From assembly GCA_023460175.1 (NCBI GenBank), contig JAEWRC010000012.1, positions 1 to 5,714 of the forward strand: DNA of 5,714 nt, in the 5' to 3' direction. The notes under the pieces are model-generated. The model was not told the origin of the DNA. It worked only from the letters and a program-made list of their open reading frames with translations, and made no database searches. Positions 1 through 5,591 of the stretch are shown piece after piece. This DNA is from Actinomycetes bacterium. Lineage in GTDB: Bacteria > Actinomycetota > Actinomycetes > Mycobacteriales > Mycobacteriaceae. A program made the translations under genes and the position numbers. Each line of letters opens with the position of its first letter. The stretch's first letter is position 1.

Positions 1-1
1 G

Positions 2-388
2 CCACCCGCGGTGTTCGACGCGGCCGAGAGCACCATCGACTGGTCGGTGGTCGGGACGGCGGCGATCGTGCGGGTCGCGTTGGTGGGCCCCGACTCGCCG
101 GCGGGCATCGAGGTGGCGCTGCGGGCCGAAGGCATCGGCGGTGCGGGCGTCCTGGACGCCGCCGGCCGCGCGGTGCTGACGTTGCGCGACGCCGAGGGCG
201 CGCCGGTGTCCGAGACGTCGGCGTGGAATGCCGACTGGTCCGGCGCCGCGGTCCGCGTCGGTGCGGAGGCCGAGGTGGAGTCCGCGGCGACCCGCGAACG
301 GGTACGCACCTTCGCCCGTCGCCGCCTGTCCGACCCCGGCGCCGAGGCGTTCCTGGCCGAGGTCCTGGCCGCCGAATCCGACTACTGA
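2..388 (+). CDS. Unrecognised protein, C-terminal part (5' truncated by window edge)
   Basis: The frame is open from the window's first complete codon (position 2) to a TGA at 386-388. A GTG at 11 could be a start, but only ten bases precede it and they show no ribosome binding site, so I treat the gene as entering from the left. The visible 125-odd residues are acidic, rich in Ala, Val and Gly, and read like alternating beta strands: segments around AAIVRVALVG, GRAVLTLRDAEG and a tryptophan pair in SAWNADW. They end in a short charged helix (RERVRTFARRRL) and the C-terminus AAESDY. There are no transmembrane segments, cysteines or recognisable catalytic motif. It may be a C-terminal beta-sandwich domain of a longer protein. 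Third-position GC is very high, like its neighbours, so it is probably a native gene. I cannot assign a function. Confidence 0.7.
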   Translation, partial: PPAVFDAAESTIDWSVVGTAAIVRVALVGPDSPAGIEVALRAEGIGGAGVLDAAGRAVLTLRDAEGAPVSETSAWNADWSGAAVRVGAEAEVESAATRERVRTFARRRLSDPGAEAFLAEVLAAESDY

Positions 389-399
389 TCGAGGTAGCC

Positions 400-419
400 G
401 GGCCGCATCAGCGCGGCCC
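400..419. terminator. GC hairpin between convergent genes (bidirectional terminator candidate)
   Basis: A perfect 7-bp stem, GGGCCGC (400-406) with GCGGCCC (413-419), closes a 6-base loop. It lies in the 36-base gap between the stop of the left gene (388) and the stop of the DUF1844 gene (425). There is no T-tract on either side, so it is not a canonical intrinsic terminator. Compact hairpins without U-tracts between convergent genes are common in mycobacteria and have been proposed to terminate transcription, but this remains inference. Confidence 0.45.
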
Positions 420-424
420 AGGTG

Positions 425-793
425 TCACCAGACCGGTCCGGTGTACTTCTCGCCCGGTCCGTGGCCCGGTTCCTCCGGGGCGGCGCTGGACTCGCGGAAG
501 GCCAGCTGCAGACTCTTGAGCCCGTCGCGCAGCGGTCCGGCGTGCGCGCCCAGGTATTCGGCGCTGGCGGTGACCAGCCCGGCCAGCGCGGTGATCAACC
601 GGCGGGCCTCGTCGAGGTCGCGGTAGGGGCTGTCGTCGGGATCGGGTTCGGACAGCCCGAGCTTCTCGGCGGCGGCGCTCATCAGCATCACCGCCGAACG
701 GGTGATCACCTCGACCGCCGGAATCTCGGCGAGTTCGCGCACCGCGGGGTCGGGGCTGGAGGGGTCGGGCACGATTCTCGGATCTTCGGTCAT
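425..793 (-). CDS. DUF1844 domain-containing protein
   Basis: A 122-residue protein with an ATG at 793 and a TGA at 425. The body matches my knowledge of the actinobacterial DUF1844 family: a conserved helical core (about residues 24-101) with EIPAVEVITRSAVMLMSAAAEK, then LDEARRLITALAGLV, then LRDGLKSLQLAFRE. It is followed by a Gly/Pro-rich tail ending GEKYTGPVW, which is typical of the actinobacterial members. The function of the family is not established. It is small, soluble and helical, with no signal peptide. It often sits beside infC in actinobacteria (from memory), and here it is divergent from it. The ribosome binding site is weak (AGCAGGC before the ATG), and its start codon lies only about 7 bases from the -10 element of the infC promoter on the other strand. 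I am confident that it is a gene and of the family, not of a role. Confidence 0.88.
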   Translation of the reverse strand: MTEDPRIVPDPSSPDPAVRELAEIPAVEVITRSAVMLMSAAAEKLGLSEPDPDDSPYRDLDEARRLITALAGLVTASAEYLGAHAGPLRDGLKSLQLAFRESSAAPEEPGHGPGEKYTGPVW

Positions 794-796
794 GCC

Positions 797-805
797 TGCT
801 AGACT
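797..805 (+). promoter_or_regulatory. Extended -10 promoter for the infC operon
   Basis: TGCTAGACT is a perfect TGN plus TANNNT extended -10 (hexamer TAGACT, 800-805). A transcript would begin at about 811-813, giving a leader of roughly 230 nt before infC. No convincing -35 is seen at the expected distance (around 775-782), which extended -10 promoters can tolerate. The element lies just outside the divergent DUF1844 gene, and any upstream polymerase contacts would fall inside that gene's first codons. It is called by sequence resemblance only. Confidence 0.5.
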
Positions 806-970
806 TGCATGCGCGACCGTCTCGGCAACTGCCGGGACAGCAAGTGGAGTCCCGCTCCCACCGTTGACCCCAAGGGTTCTACGGTCCGGTCACCGGCAGC
901 TTAGCTGTCGTTTCCGCCCCGGTCTGACCGTGGGTGGGCGGTTAGTCACCGCGATCGGTCGGCATTCGGG

Positions 971-994
971 CCCTGCTTTTGAGCAGGGTTTTTT
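971..994 (+). terminator. Intrinsic terminator in the infC leader
   Basis: CCCTGC (971-976), loop TTTTGA (977-982), GCAGGG (983-988), then six T (989-994): a perfect 6-bp stem followed by a U-tract. U-tract terminators are uncommon in mycobacteria, which makes this one stand out. It sits 47 bases upstream of the infC start codon, inside the transcript from the 797-805 promoter, so it should reduce or condition read-through into the operon rather than end an upstream gene, because the gene to its left is on the other strand. Confidence 0.75.
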
Positions 995-1030
995 GCTGAA
1001 CTGGGTGGGGTTCCGTAGCGGAACACAACC

Positions 1031-1037
1031 AGGGAGG
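1031..1037 (+). promoter_or_regulatory. Shine-Dalgarno of infC, pointing to the ATC start
   Basis: AGGGAGG lies four bases before ATC at 1042-1044. It decides the start of infC: the only canonical in-frame start nearby is TTG at 1093, 55 bases further on and without a purine-rich site directly before it. Confidence 0.8.
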
Positions 1038-1041
1038 CCCC

Positions 1042-1668
<627 letters not shown>

Positions 1669-1674
1669 GGACCA

Positions 1675-1869
1675 ATGCCCAAGGCAAAGACCCATAGCGG
1701 TGCTTCGAAGCGGTTCCGTCGCACCGGAACGGGGAAGATCGTTCGTCAGAAGGCCGGCCGTCGCCACCTGCTCGAGCACAAGTCCAGTCGCCGCACCCGG
1801 CGCCTGGACGGCCGCACGGATGTCGCCGCCGGCGACGCCAAGCGCGTCGACAAGATGCTCAACGGCTGA
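1675..1869 (+). CDS. rpmI: 50S ribosomal protein L35
   Basis: A 64-residue, strongly basic protein of full family length. It starts at ATG 1675 and ends at TGA 1869. It shows the L35 pattern: MPKAKTHSGASKRFRRT at the start, GTGKIVRQKAGRRHLLEHKS in the middle, and RTRRL before the C-terminus. It is a structural component of the large subunit that contacts 23S rRNA. The ribosome binding site GAGG (1667-1670) overlaps the infC stop codon, so ribosomes ending infC are placed to start rpmI, and tight translational coupling is likely. Codon use is like infC and rplT. Confidence 0.97.
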   Translation: MPKAKTHSGASKRFRRTGTGKIVRQKAGRRHLLEHKSSRRTRRLDGRTDVAAGDAKRVDKMLNG

Positions 1870-1909
1870 TCTCGCACCGACTTTTTCGAACGAACGATAG
1901 GAACATCCC

Positions 1910-2299
1910 ATGGCACGCGTGAAACGGGCAGTCAACGCCCAGAAGAAGCGTCGCGAAATCCTCAAGGCCTCCAAGGGCTACCGCGGACAGCGTTCGCGGC
2001 TCTACCGCAAGGCCAAAGAGCAGCAGCTGCATTCGCTGACCTACGCCTACCGGGACCGTCGCGCCCGCAAGGGTGAGTTCCGCAAGCTGTGGATCTCGCG
2101 GATCAACGCCGCCGCCCGGGCGAACGACATCACCTACAACCGCCTGATCCAGGGCCTCAAGGCCGCAGGCGTCGAGGTGGACCGCAAGAACCTGGCGGAG
2201 ATCGCCGTCAGCGACCCGGCCGCGTTCACCGCCCTCGTCGAGGTGGCCAAGGCCGCCCTGCCCGAGGACGTCAACGCCCCCGCCGGCGAGGCCGCCTGA
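1910..2299 (+). CDS. rplT: 50S ribosomal protein L20
   Basis: A 129-residue basic protein beginning MARVKRAVNAQKKRREILK, with the conserved KGYRGQRSRLYRKAKEQ and the family signature KGEFRKLWISRINAAARAND (about residues 54-73). It binds 23S rRNA directly and is needed early in 50S assembly. In several bacteria L20 also represses its own operon by binding the leader mRNA, which makes the folded leader before infC of interest here. The N-terminal 60 residues form the long basic extension and the rest is the globular helical domain. A short acidic/Ala tail (EDVNAPAGEAA) extends past the usual end. An AGGA at 1899-1902 precedes the ATG by 7 bases. The 40-base gap from rpmI holds no clear hairpin. 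Its TGA overlaps the proposed tsnR start. Confidence 0.97.
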   Translation: MARVKRAVNAQKKRREILKASKGYRGQRSRLYRKAKEQQLHSLTYAYRDRRARKGEFRKLWISRINAAARANDITYNRLIQGLKAAGVEVDRKNLAEIAVSDPAAFTALVEVAKAALPEDVNAPAGEAA

Positions 2300-3081
2300 G
2301 CGCCCTGACCGAACGATCGGCCCGCGTGGTCGCCGCAGCGAAGCTGTTGCGACTCGCGGGCCGTCGTCGTGCCGGACGGTTTCTCGCCGAGGGGCCCAAC
2401 CTGGTCGAGGCCGCGACCCGGGCGGGTGTGGTGACCGAGGTGTTCGCCACCGAGGCCGCCGTGGCACGCCACGCCGACGTGATCGGCGGCGCCACGGTGC
2501 ACGTGGTGACCGAGCGGGCCGCGAAAGCGCTGTCGGACACCGTGACTCCCACCGGACTGGTGGCGGTCTGTGACACCCCGACCCCGACGCTGCCCGGCGT
2601 GCTGCCCGGGGCCGCCCTGATCGCGGTGGCGGTGGGTGTCTCCGAACCGGGGAACGCCGGCACGCTGATCCGGCTGGGCCACGCCATGGGCGCCGACGCG
2701 GTGGTGCTCGCCGGGCACAGCGTCGATCCCTACAACGGCAAGTGCCTGCGGGCCTCCACGGGCAGCATCTTTGCCGTCCCGGTGGTGGTCGAACCCGACA
2801 CCGAGGCCGTCATCGCCGCGGTGCAGGGGGCCGGCCTGCAGGTGCTCGCCACGGCGCTCGACGGTGAGGTCGACCTGGCCCAGGCCGACCTCGCCGGACC
2901 GACGGCCTGGCTGTTCGGCCCCGAGGCCCACGGGTTGCCCGCGGAGGTGGCCGGGGCGGCCGACCACCGCGTCCGCATCGAGATGCCCGGGGACGCCGAG
3001 AGTCTCAACGTCGGCGCGGCCGCGGCGATCTGTCTGTACCAGAGCGCCCGCGCCCACGCCGCCGGTCGCACTAGTCGCTGA
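2296..3081 (+). CDS. tsnR: SpoU/TrmH-family RNA 2'-O-methyltransferase (TsnR-like), probable CTG start
   Basis: An S-adenosylmethionine-dependent ribose methyltransferase of the SPOUT (knotted) superfamily, probably acting on 23S rRNA. The exact target is not known from sequence. From CTG 2296 it is 261 residues. An N-terminal substrate-binding domain (to about residue 100) contains RRRAGRFLAEGPNLVEAA, then comes the SPOUT domain with motif 1 NAGTLIR (120-126; N120, R126), motif 2 LFGPEAHGL (206-214; E210) and motif 3 ending ESLNVGAAAAICLYQ (235-249). All three motifs are intact, so it should be active. It closes the infC operon. The start is uncertain: no ATG/GTG/TTG precedes the conserved LTERSARV segment, CTG 2296 overlaps the rplT stop as CTGA with GAGG four bases upstream, and the first canonical start (GTG 2326) would cut that segment off. 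The homologue in M. tuberculosis is Rv1644. Confidence 0.9.
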   Translation: MSALTERSARVVAAAKLLRLAGRRRAGRFLAEGPNLVEAATRAGVVTEVFATEAAVARHADVIGGATVHVVTERAAKALSDTVTPTGLVAVCDTPTPTLPGVLPGAALIAVAVGVSEPGNAGTLIRLGHAMGADAVVLAGHSVDPYNGKCLRASTGSIFAVPVVVEPDTEAVIAAVQGAGLQVLATALDGEVDLAQADLAGPTAWLFGPEAHGLPAEVAGAADHRVRIEMPGDAESLNVGAAAAICLYQSARAHAAGRTSR

Positions 3082-4327
3082 GCAGGCCCCGCGCCACGTG
3101 GGTGATCTGCACCTCGTTGCTGCCGGCGTAGATCATCAACGACTTCGCATCGCGGGCAAGCTGTTCCACCCGGTACTCGGTCATGTAGCCGTTGCCGCCG
3201 AACAGCTGCACGGCCTCCATCGCGACGTCGGTGGCGGCCTGTGAGCAGTAATACTTGATCGCCGAGGCCTCGGCCAGCGAAATCTCGGCACCCGACTGAC
3301 GCGCCTCGATGACGCGGAACAGCATGTTGCGCACGTTCATCCGGGCCACTTCCATGTTCGCCAGCTTCAGCTGGATCAGCTGGAACTGCCCGATCTCCTT
3401 GCCCCACAGCGTGCGGCTCTTGGCGTAGTCCACGCTGAGCCGCAGGCATTCCTCGATGACGCCGAGGGCCATCGCGGCCACGCCGATGCGTTCGGTGGAG
3501 AAGCTGGAGCGCGCGCTGTCGCGGCCGTCGCCGGCGTTGTTGCTCTCCGTGCCGCCCAGCAGCCGGTCCGGGCCCAGGCGCACGTTGTGGAAGAACAGCT
3601 CGCCGGTGCGCGAGGAGTGAATGCCCATCTTGCGGAAGGGCTTCGACTGCTCGAAGCCCTCCATCCCGCGGTCCAGCACGAAGGTCAGCACCGGCCGGTC
3701 GCGCTTGTCCACGCCGGGGTCGCCGTCGTCGAGCTTGGCGTAGACGACGACGACGTCGGCGTCCGGGCCGTTGGTGATGAAGGTCTTCTGGCCGTTGAGG
3801 ATGTAGTCGTCGCCGTCGCGGGTGACGTAGGACTTCATCCCGCCGAAGGCGTCGGAACCCGAGTCGGGCTCGGTGATGGCCCAGGCGCCGATCTTCTCGT
3901 AGGTCACCAGGCCCGGCAGCCAGCGCTCCTGCTGGGCGACGGTGCCGCGGGAGGCGATGGTGGGGACCGTCAGGCCCAGGCTCACGCCCATGCCCGTGAC
4001 GATGCCCATCGAGACCCGGCACAGCTCGCTGATCAGCATGAACCCCATGCCGGCCGAGGCGCCGCCGCTGTCGCCGAACATGCCCCCGGACTTGCCCGAG
4101 TCCGCGGCTGGGTCGGTGCTGGTCCCGTTGCGCATCCGGTCCAGGCGCTTCTCCAGCGACTCCCGCGCCATGACATCAAGTCCGAAGGTGGCGAACAGCT
4201 TTCGGACGATGGGGTAGGGCTCCATGTCGCCGCTCTCCAGAGCGTCCAAGTGCGGCCGTACCTCCTTGTCGATGAACTGGCGAACTGCATCGCGCACGGC
4301 AAGGTCGACGTCGGTCCATTCGATCAT
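3071..4327 (-). CDS. Acyl-CoA dehydrogenase
   Basis: A 418-residue FAD enzyme that introduces the alpha,beta double bond into an acyl-CoA, passing electrons to ETF. The chain length preferred cannot be told. Seen: the FAD/substrate loop GAWAITEPDSGSDA (147-160), the beta-domain segment YILNGQKTFITNG (175-187), SRTLWGKEIGQFQLIQLKLA (304-323), and the C-terminal QLFGGNGYMTEYRVEQLARD (374-393). At the position of the medium-chain enzyme's catalytic Glu (I-Y-E-G-T) there is Ala401 in IYAGSNE. The candidate base is instead Glu279 in STERIGVAAMALG, the arrangement known for isovaleryl- and long-chain acyl-CoA dehydrogenases. Residues 56-93 form an unusual Gly/Ser-rich insertion where family members normally have a P-x-x-YGG loop. 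It starts 11 bases after the DUF2236 gene with no clear ribosome binding site, so coupling is likely. Its stop overlaps that of tsnR tail to tail. Confidence 0.95.
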   Translation of the reverse strand: MIEWTDVDLAVRDAVRQFIDKEVRPHLDALESGDMEPYPIVRKLFATFGLDVMARESLEKRLDRMRNGTSTDPAADSGKSGGMFGDSGGASAGMGFMLISELCRVSMGIVTGMGVSLGLTVPTIASRGTVAQQERWLPGLVTYEKIGAWAITEPDSGSDAFGGMKSYVTRDGDDYILNGQKTFITNGPDADVVVVYAKLDDGDPGVDKRDRPVLTFVLDRGMEGFEQSKPFRKMGIHSSRTGELFFHNVRLGPDRLLGGTESNNAGDGRDSARSSFSTERIGVAAMALGVIEECLRLSVDYAKSRTLWGKEIGQFQLIQLKLANMEVARMNVRNMLFRVIEARQSGAEISLAEASAIKYYCSQAATDVAMEAVQLFGGNGYMTEYRVEQLARDAKSLMIYAGSNEVQITHVARGLLSD

Positions 4328-4338
4328 GGGCAGTCAGA

Positions 4339-5418
4339 CTACGCTGCCGGCTGACGGCCCCGGGCCGGCCGCAGGCCCGCCAGCGAGAACGTCGTGTGCA
4401 CCAGCGAGCCCGCGCGTTCCATCAGGACCATGGGATTGGGCGGAGTCGGCACCGGCGGCTTGGGGAACGGCGACCGGCGCCGCGGCGCGTAGTGCATGGG
4501 TAGGCCCTTGCGGTCGCGCGGCGGGTCGGTGAAGAACGGCGCCTCCACCAGCGGCGCGTCGGCCGGGGCGCGGCCGGACTCGCGACGGTAGGCCGCCAGC
4601 GCGCGCGGGTGCAACCGGATCTCGTCGGGCACCGCCCAGAAGGCGATCTCGACCGCCTTGCCGATCAGCCGCAGCAGCACCTCGTCGCCGGGGGTCCAGC
4701 GCATGCCGGCACGTTCGCGGATCGCCGGATCGAAGACCCCCGCGGCCACCCAGCGCTGCGCGGCCAGCATCGGCCGAAACATCTGATCCCACAACGGCGT
4801 CGGCATCGGGAGGAACTTCGGTTTCGGGATCCGCATGGCGAAGATGTCCAGCGTCGCCGGGTTGATCTCCAGTTCCTCGCGGCAGGTGCGGTCCCAGTAC
4901 TCGCAGAAGTCCTCCCAGGTCTCCGGGACCGGCCGCATGCTCATGCCGTACATCGCGTACCACCGCACGTGCTCGTCGAACAGCTGGCGCTTCTCGGCCT
5001 CGGTCAGGCCGCCGCAGAAGTACTCCGCCACCTTGATGATCAGCATGAAGAAGGTGGCGTGCGCCCAGTAGAAGGTGTCCGGGTCCAGCGCGTGGTAGCG
5101 CCGGCCCTGGGCGTCGGTGCCTTTGATGGTGTGGTGGAACCCGCGGATCTGCGCACCGGTCTCGGCGGCGCGCGGACCGTCGTAGACCACGCCCATGATC
5201 GGGTAGACCGAGCGCGCCACCCGCTGCAGGGGCTCCCGGTGCAGGATGGAGTGCTCCTCGACGCCGGCGCCGAGTTGTGGATACATGTTCTGGATCGAGC
5301 CGATCCAGATGCCCAGGATTCCGGTGCGCAGGTCGCCGAAGTACTTCCAGGTCAGCGAGTCCGGGCCGAGCGGGTCCGGCATGTCGGCAAGTGCGGGGTC
5401 GGGAGCGCTGGCAGTCAT
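4339..5418 (-). CDS. DUF2236 (MpaB / rubber-oxygenase-like) protein
   Basis: A 359-residue protein of the oxygenase MpaB/Lcp-like DUF2236 family, like M. tuberculosis Rv1645c (from memory). Characterised relatives are b-type heme oxygenases acting on polyisoprene or meroterpenoid chains, but the substrate here is unknown. Visible family hallmarks are the segment from H95/H96 (HHTIKGTDAQGRRYHALDP) and the WAHATFF box (118-124), which may supply heme or acid-base residues. The rest is largely helical, with a Pro/Arg-rich C-terminal tail (about 298-330) and no signal peptide. The ATG at 5418 is chosen because AGGAGG lies four bases upstream. The frame extends further upstream but without support. 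It is first in a two-gene unit with the acyl-CoA dehydrogenase, which suggests oxidative cleavage followed by beta-oxidation. A promoter with an internal palindrome lies just upstream. Confidence 0.92.
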   Translation of the reverse strand: MTASAPDPALADMPDPLGPDSLTWKYFGDLRTGILGIWIGSIQNMYPQLGAGVEEHSILHREPLQRVARSVYPIMGVVYDGPRAAETGAQIRGFHHTIKGTDAQGRRYHALDPDTFYWAHATFFMLIIKVAEYFCGGLTEAEKRQLFDEHVRWYAMYGMSMRPVPETWEDFCEYWDRTCREELEINPATLDIFAMRIPKPKFLPMPTPLWDQMFRPMLAAQRWVAAGVFDPAIRERAGMRWTPGDEVLLRLIGKAVEIAFWAVPDEIRLHPRALAAYRRESGRAPADAPLVEAPFFTDPPRDRKGLPMHYAPRRRSPFPKPPVPTPPNPMVLMERAGSLVHTTFSLAGLRPARGRQPAA

Positions 5419-5422
5419 CGTT

Positions 5423-5428
5423 CCTCCT
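5423..5428 (-). promoter_or_regulatory. Shine-Dalgarno deciding the DUF2236 start
   Basis: AGGAGG on the minus strand, four bases before the ATG at 5418. It is the strongest ribosome binding site in the window and fixes the start against the longer open frame that extends upstream. Confidence 0.8.
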
Positions 5429-5451
5429 GATCCGGTGGCCCAGATCACTCG

Positions 5452-5480
5452 AAGATATAGCTGACAACTGCCGTTGTCTA
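5452..5480 (-). promoter_or_regulatory. Promoter of the DUF2236 / acyl-CoA dehydrogenase unit
   Basis: On the minus strand, TAGACA (5475-5480, five of six matches to TTGACA) is followed after 17 bases by TATCTT (5452-5457, TANNNT). The predicted transcript start is about 5445, giving a 5' untranslated region of roughly 27 bases with the AGGAGG site inside it. An overlapping TATATC (5454-5459) is an alternative -10. The spacing is ideal, but this is resemblance only. Confidence 0.5.
5463..5478. promoter_or_regulatory. Perfect palindrome GACAAC-N4-GTTGTC, probable operator
   Basis: Two perfect 6-base arms around TGCC lie between, and partly over, the -35 and -10 elements of the minus-strand promoter. 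That is where a repressor would block polymerase. A 16-base dyad of this size fits dimeric TetR- or GntR-type regulators, but the binding protein is not in the window. The site is seen; the operator role is inferred. Confidence 0.55.
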
Positions 5481-5549
5481 CTCTTTGGGCGCGCGTCACC
5501 GACTTCTGTTACCGGGGCTCCATCGTCGCTCCATGCGGGCGTGACCAGC

Positions 5550-5583
5550 GGGTATTGCCGGGCTCGCGAGCGAGCACATACCC
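5550..5583. promoter_or_regulatory. Coaxial interrupted dyad over the adenylate cyclase promoter
   Basis: Outer arms GGGTAT (5550-5555) and ATACCC (5578-5583) share an exact centre with an inner 10-base palindrome GCTCGCGAGC (5562-5571). The inner palindrome falls in the promoter spacer and the outer arms touch the -35-like and -10 elements. This looks like a regulator site. No regulator gene is in the window to pair it with. Confidence 0.4.
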
Positions 5584-5584
5584 T
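5555..5584 (+). promoter_or_regulatory. Promoter of the adenylate cyclase gene (leaderless)
   Basis: TTGCCG (5555-5560) and TACCCT (5579-5584) are 18 bases apart. Six bases after the -10 come A5591 and the GTG start codon at 5592, so transcription should begin at or one base before the start codon. Leaderless genes are frequent in mycobacteria, and no Shine-Dalgarno precedes this GTG, which agrees. Confidence 0.55.
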
Positions 5585-5591
5585 GGCCCGA

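Larger units (their letters stand above)
812..1041 (+). ncRNA. Structured 5' leader of infC (candidate attenuator RNA)
   Basis: These 230 bases have no convincing gene but strong pairing potential. An enclosing helix CTGCCGG (829-835) with CCGGCAG (893-899) contains a stem-loop ACCGT (860-864)/ACGGT (881-885), extended by CCC/GGG (868-870/874-876). Downstream, GACCG (926-930) pairs with CGGTC (956-960) around a hairpin GCGGT (938-942)/ACCGC (948-952). An alternative helix CCGCCC (914-919)/GGGCGG (936-941) would break that hairpin. The region ends in an intrinsic terminator at 971-994. A long folded leader with a terminator before infC-rpmI-rplT fits regulation by premature termination. In other bacteria L20 or attenuation controls this operon, but I do not see a recognised L20-leader consensus here. 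Confidence 0.5.

Noticed and set aside
844..867. Eight-codon GTG ORF in the infC leader
   Set aside because: There is no convincing Shine-Dalgarno and it is too short to tell from chance. It also sits inside the proposed 829-899 helix.
809..904. 31-codon ATG ORF directly after the infC promoter, as a leaderless leader peptide
   Set aside because: The ATG is only three bases past the -10 hexamer, so the predicted transcript start (811-813) lies after or within it. It has no ribosome binding site and the peptide has no family resemblance.
1870..1909. Possible terminator or promoter between rpmI and rplT
   Set aside because: A CTTTTTCG run and TTCGAA are present, but there is no stem before the T-run and no paired -10/-35, so it reads as a plain intergenic gap with a ribosome binding site.
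2134..3057. Long open frame antisense to tsnR
   Set aside because: Gly/His/Arg-rich composition typical of antisense shadows in high-GC DNA. The plus strand has all three SPOUT motifs.
2730..4022. Long minus-strand frame spanning tsnR and the dehydrogenase
   Set aside because: It is out of frame with the dehydrogenase and is an Arg/His/Pro-rich shadow with no family resemblance.
3587..4354. Plus-strand open frame over the dehydrogenase
   Set aside because: Antisense shadow of a clearly recognisable acyl-CoA dehydrogenase, with no ribosome binding site.
4609..5430. 273-codon plus-strand frame over the DUF2236 gene
   Set aside because: Antisense shadow, rich in His/Arg/Val/Leu with no domain signature.
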